Shown: positions 60,549 to 64,000 of the stretch, in pieces
Numbering within the stretch: position 1 is the stretch's first letter
How the letters are laid out: every line of letters starts with the position of its first letter
NCBI GenBank assembly: GCA_032716605.1
Contig: CM064480.1
Coordinates: 29,670,879-29,734,878, forward strand
From: Paralithodes platypus
Taxonomy: Eukaryota > Arthropoda > Malacostraca > Decapoda > Lithodidae
Direction of reading: 5' to 3'
DNA length: 64,000 nucleotides
Translations under genes and position numbers: made by a program
The notes under the pieces: generated by a model
Told to the model about the DNA's origin: nothing
Database searches by the model: none
What the model saw: the letters and a program-made list of their open reading frames with translations, nothing else

Positions 60549-61049
60549 GGTACAAGATTGGTTGGGTGTGAAAGGGATCTGCCGTGTGTGGGCCAATCGG
60601 CTCTCTGCAGACTCCCGTTTTCATATGTTCTTATGAGGGCCCAAGGGCCAAAAGTAAATAATAGTCATGCCCTTAAGGCCTTAATATACAATTAGTACTA
60701 ATTCATCCCGGTCCAAATAATATATACAGTAGGTAAAATAAATCGATATACAGTAATTCACATAGAAAAACAAATTAGTGAGGCCTGACTGAGGAAGTGA
60801 AATATGAACTATAACACCTGTGAGGGGTAAAAATGAGATAAATAATATGTAAATAAATAAATATACTACACTAACAAATGATTAACCCTTGTTTTGGCTC
60901 TTTTTGAATTGAAAATAACAAATCTGGATTACGTTTACGGTTTTCGTTCAGCGGAACCGTATTTTTAATTTCAGATGCGGAAGGCAAAGGTTACAAGATG
61001 TGGTGTTGCGTCTACGAAAGTGGATTATCGTTTGCGATGCCCACCACTG
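60549..61049. other. LINE-tail repeat (60557-60640), then no gene seen
   Basis: After the tail block the sequence is AT-rich. TTAACCCTTGTTTTGG at 60884 has no partner. An acceptor-like TTTTTAATTTCAG at 60963-60975 is followed by a short open stretch without resemblance. Confidence 0.4.
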
Positions 61050-61196
61050 AAGTATATATATATATACAGGTATATATATATATATATATGTATATATACA
61101 GTATATATACTGTATATACATATATAAATATATATATATATATACTGTGTATATATATATATATATATATACATACAGTATATATATATATATATG
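61050..61196. repeat. (TA)n microsatellite
   Basis: About 145 bp of alternating TA with CAG/CTG interruptions (TACAGTATATATACTGTATA is a perfect palindrome near 61100). Confidence 0.9.
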
Positions 61197-61550
61197 AAAT
61201 GACGGGGTTGGTGAAACCAAATACAAAAGACAGTTGCAGAATTGCCAGCCTGCAACTGGATCAACAGAAGAAACCAGGAACACGGAAACCACAGAGAGAC
61301 ACGAAAATGCAGGAGCCACCCCTTCCTTCCGGAGCTTCTCATGTTCAATGGGATCAAACAGCATTCACGAGCATGGGAAATTCCAACAGCCAATCACAGC
61401 CCTGGTTTCAAACCACACCAGCCAACCACAAGACAGCATTTCCTCCATCCCCGGATCTTCAATATGATGAGAGCATGTTTATGCAAATTCAGCATCAGCG
61501 ACCAGAAGCCTACAGGTATAAATGGACCTGAGCAGGAGTACCAGTTATGA
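61197..61550 (+). promoter_or_regulatory. Promoter-like segment, unassigned
   Basis: On the + strand there is a CCAAT box in CAGCCAATCACAG (about 61390), an octamer ATGCAAAT (61481-61488) and TATAAA (61517-61522) in order over 135 bp. An open frame overlaps (60998-61531; the part after 61197 is Gln/Ser/Pro-rich) but has no resemblance. The elements may be chance in AT-rich DNA; the order and spacing make it worth noting. Confidence 0.25.
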
Positions 61551-63806
61551 CAGACCTGGAGATGTTATAACCCCATAAAAGAACCACTAATAGACAAGCA
61601 ATAACCAAGTTTGTCTAAGAGTTTGGAGGATGATGTAATCCTTACATGTAGGATTTCTCCATTAACAAGCCAAATCAATACTATGTAAACCTTAAATATA
61701 CTACCTATTATATAAGTAAACATATAAATATTACCCATCTATTTCTACGATAAGTATTAAACCTCACAACTCAATCACAACGAATTCACAATACCCCTAC
61801 TGCCACGAGCTCATGTAAAAGAGAGTCAAGAATTAAGTCAGATATCACCTCAAAGATTTAGTGGAAAAGTATGCAAACATTCGCTGCTGTACTGTACTAA
61901 ACCCTGAAAAGGAACAGGACAGCCAACCACAGTGGGAGATTGTACCCACCTGCCCCTGCCGGAGAGAGTGCTATACCTATAGTGCCCCCTGAAGTCTGGA
62001 ACCTGAAGTCCTGCTCGAGTGACGCCCTACCCCCCTGAAGTGCTGCTCAACGGACCTACGATCTACGTCGGCCAGACTTGCTCTCTCTACCCTCCAACAT
62101 TACCCTAAGTGTCTGTGTATATCTTACGTTGTGTTTGTGGTTGTCGAGGTATAGGTAAAATATGTGAATTGTGTAAGCGTGTAATTCTATCTAGATCTGT
62201 GTCCAAGATCGAATCTTCATCTTGTTTAAAATCCTCTAGAACGTCCTACGCATACGTTATATAATTGTGTTAATTGATTCACCTCGCCACGCACTCACAG
62301 ATTTTACTAGTATATGTATTCTGTTATGTATGTTGCAAGTTGAGGTCGAAGTGTATTTCGTGTTTTAATTCCCCTTCTTAATTCATAACTTATTACCTAG
62401 AACCTAAGCTCAATTTCATAATTAATTTATCTCAGCATCCTCGTTGAGAAGTGTGATTATTGATTAATTATAATTACTTCCCGAGCCCCCCATCTTACGT
62501 TCGATTACTTAATCGTTATTGTAATTATTTTATGAACTAGTATTAACGTTCATTTGATTACAGATGTAGATAATTCTGATTCTTCCTGTCTAGGAATTCT
62601 ACCATTGCATAGAGTCTGTTATCTAATGATTCATCATATCGAATACACCGTTTATTAAGGTGAATTCTTGTTAAGACTCTGTTAACCTGTTCAGATATCT
62701 TGTTCATACCAGTTTGAGTATTTCCGCAATACGACTTCGTCTTGTACGTTATTTTCATTATAATTAATATTGTATTAATTATTGCTTACGCTATCACCAT
62801 TAAAGCGTTTCTAGGACAACCTGTTAACTAAACTCATTTTGGTTAACTAGACTTTGTCTTTAAATACAATTAATAGATATTCCTCTATAGTTGATTCATA
62901 ATTGTATAATAAATATTCCATCTGAATTCCTCGACCGAGTTAGTAATTATTGCATACATTCGACTGAAGTAAATATAGAGTTCAAATCATAATTTACATA
63001 AATTGAGTTACGTATATAGTAATTTGTGAAAAGAATTAAATAGTACATTGTCCCTAATTTCATCGTAAAATCTTTGAGATTAAGTTCGTATTTACACAAA
63101 CTAGAATTGTATTTTCCAACCACGCAGTACGAATATATGACCTGACACGCTAGCTGATTAAAAGGTCGCACTACCTGTGAGAGCGTTTACCTAGCTCAAG
63201 CCAGCGTGCCCCACCCGTGTGTCTCACTCACACTGCCTGTGTACTTATTTTACTTCTCAATTCCCTCATCTTCTCTTGTATCGAGATTGTACTAAATATC
63301 TTTATTGTTGATTTATTCACGGAAGACACTCGACCCGCATCGTTATTATTATTAAGGGTTGATGCTATAGGTCACGTGTTTATCTAATTGCATACTTCCT
63401 GCTTTGTTTATTACCACAATTGAAGTATTATTGATCTCACTTTGATTTATTCTATTCATATGTATTCTCTTAATTGCCTTATAGTTCTCATAATTATCAA
63501 GGTAATGCTACATCCTGAATTGCAGACATATAGTCGGGAATTGAATATTGAAATGATTATGTTACGGTATCCTAACACTAAATCAAAATAACAAAGATAC
63601 TATTCCTATGCCTTTGAATAAACTTGTGTATATCATTCACATGTGTGTTGTTACTGAGTTCTGTAGTACCTAGTTGAATACTTATTTTTGATATTAAGAA
63701 CGTGTTCGGTGAGTCCCTGTTGGGATTATTTACGGTCTATAAGTCCAGATCTGGATTTTAGTAGAGACTATATGTATCACAAGCTTTAACTATTATAGCC
63801 CGACAT

Positions 63807-63807
<1 letters not shown>
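61551..63807. other. No gene recognised in 2.2 kb
   Basis: AT-rich on both strands, no open frame over 75 codons with resemblance. A more GC-rich island at 61915-62110 (CCCCTGCCGGAGAGAGTGC) could be part of an LTR or untranslated leader. I see no repeats shared with the rest of the window. Confidence 0.5.
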
Positions 63808-63845
<38 letters not shown>

Positions 63846-63874
63846 TATATATATATAATATATATTTATGTATA

Positions 63875-63949
<75 letters not shown>
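63808..63949. repeat. (TA)n microsatellite
   Basis: About 140 bp of TA repeats with a few A/T interruptions. Confidence 0.95.
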
Positions 63950-63952
<3 letters not shown>

Positions 63953-64000
63953 CAGTAGGACCAGGGGTATGACAAACATCTTGGTAGGTGTTATATATTT

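Noticed and set aside
60884..60905. Another TTAACCC MITE
   Set aside because: No inverted partner end or doubled cassette was found nearby.
63793..63975. IYIYIY-rich open frame
   Set aside because: It is the translation of a TA microsatellite.

Overview
This window looks like repeat-dense nuclear DNA of an arthropod, most likely a decapod crustacean. That assignment is an inference. It rests on three different DIRS-type retrotransposons (known to be common in decapods), many TTAA-ended miniature elements, RTE/Jockey-like LINEs and one exon resembling arthropod ionotropic receptors. No bacterial-style operon, rRNA gene or intact host gene was found. The only sequence that looks like host coding DNA is one 159-bp exon at 37353-37511.

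Positions 640-35568: this stretch is best read as one BEL/Pao LTR retrotransposon on the + strand (LTRs at 640 and 34929) blown up by nested insertions. Its gag, protease, reverse transcriptase/RNase H and integrase pieces lie at 8785-9082, 9695-9879, 21235-22345, 31263-31931 and 32078-34750. At the TTAA insertions the reading frame resumes in register across the shared TTAA. The inserts are a minus-strand Ty3/gypsy element (about 2.5-7.9 kb), several TTAA elements, a complete DIRS element with inverted terminal repeats and an internal complementary region (11433-21089, itself carrying two MITEs), a GCGGAT-repeat element with a 200-bp palindrome (22.35-23.25 kb) and a second, GC-rich DIRS element (23277-31262).

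Positions 35.6-64 kb: a TIR element with a tRNA-like head (35736-37326) lies against the receptor exon. It is followed by a piggyBac-type MITE, an RTE-like LINE, a gag-only DIRS remnant inserted in an AT microsatellite (41546-46152), two head-to-head copies of a Jockey/I-group LINE (47840-52477), a 2.6-kb TIR element packed with GGCGAAT/GTGCGAC motifs that splits another LINE (53880-56457), further RTE fragments, and AT-rich DNA in which I see no gene.

The main unusual signals are four. (1) TTAA elements carry a doubled subterminal cassette whose two units match each other within a copy but differ strongly between copies. (2) DIRS element 2 has a coding strand nearly empty of A, and six conserved acidic positions (four of them catalytic) are Ala, each one A-to-C change away. 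(3) Terminal hairpins of the BEL LTR and the DIRS ends show compensatory changes between copies. (4) The 2.6-kb TIR element has dense subterminal motif arrays and no recognised superfamily.
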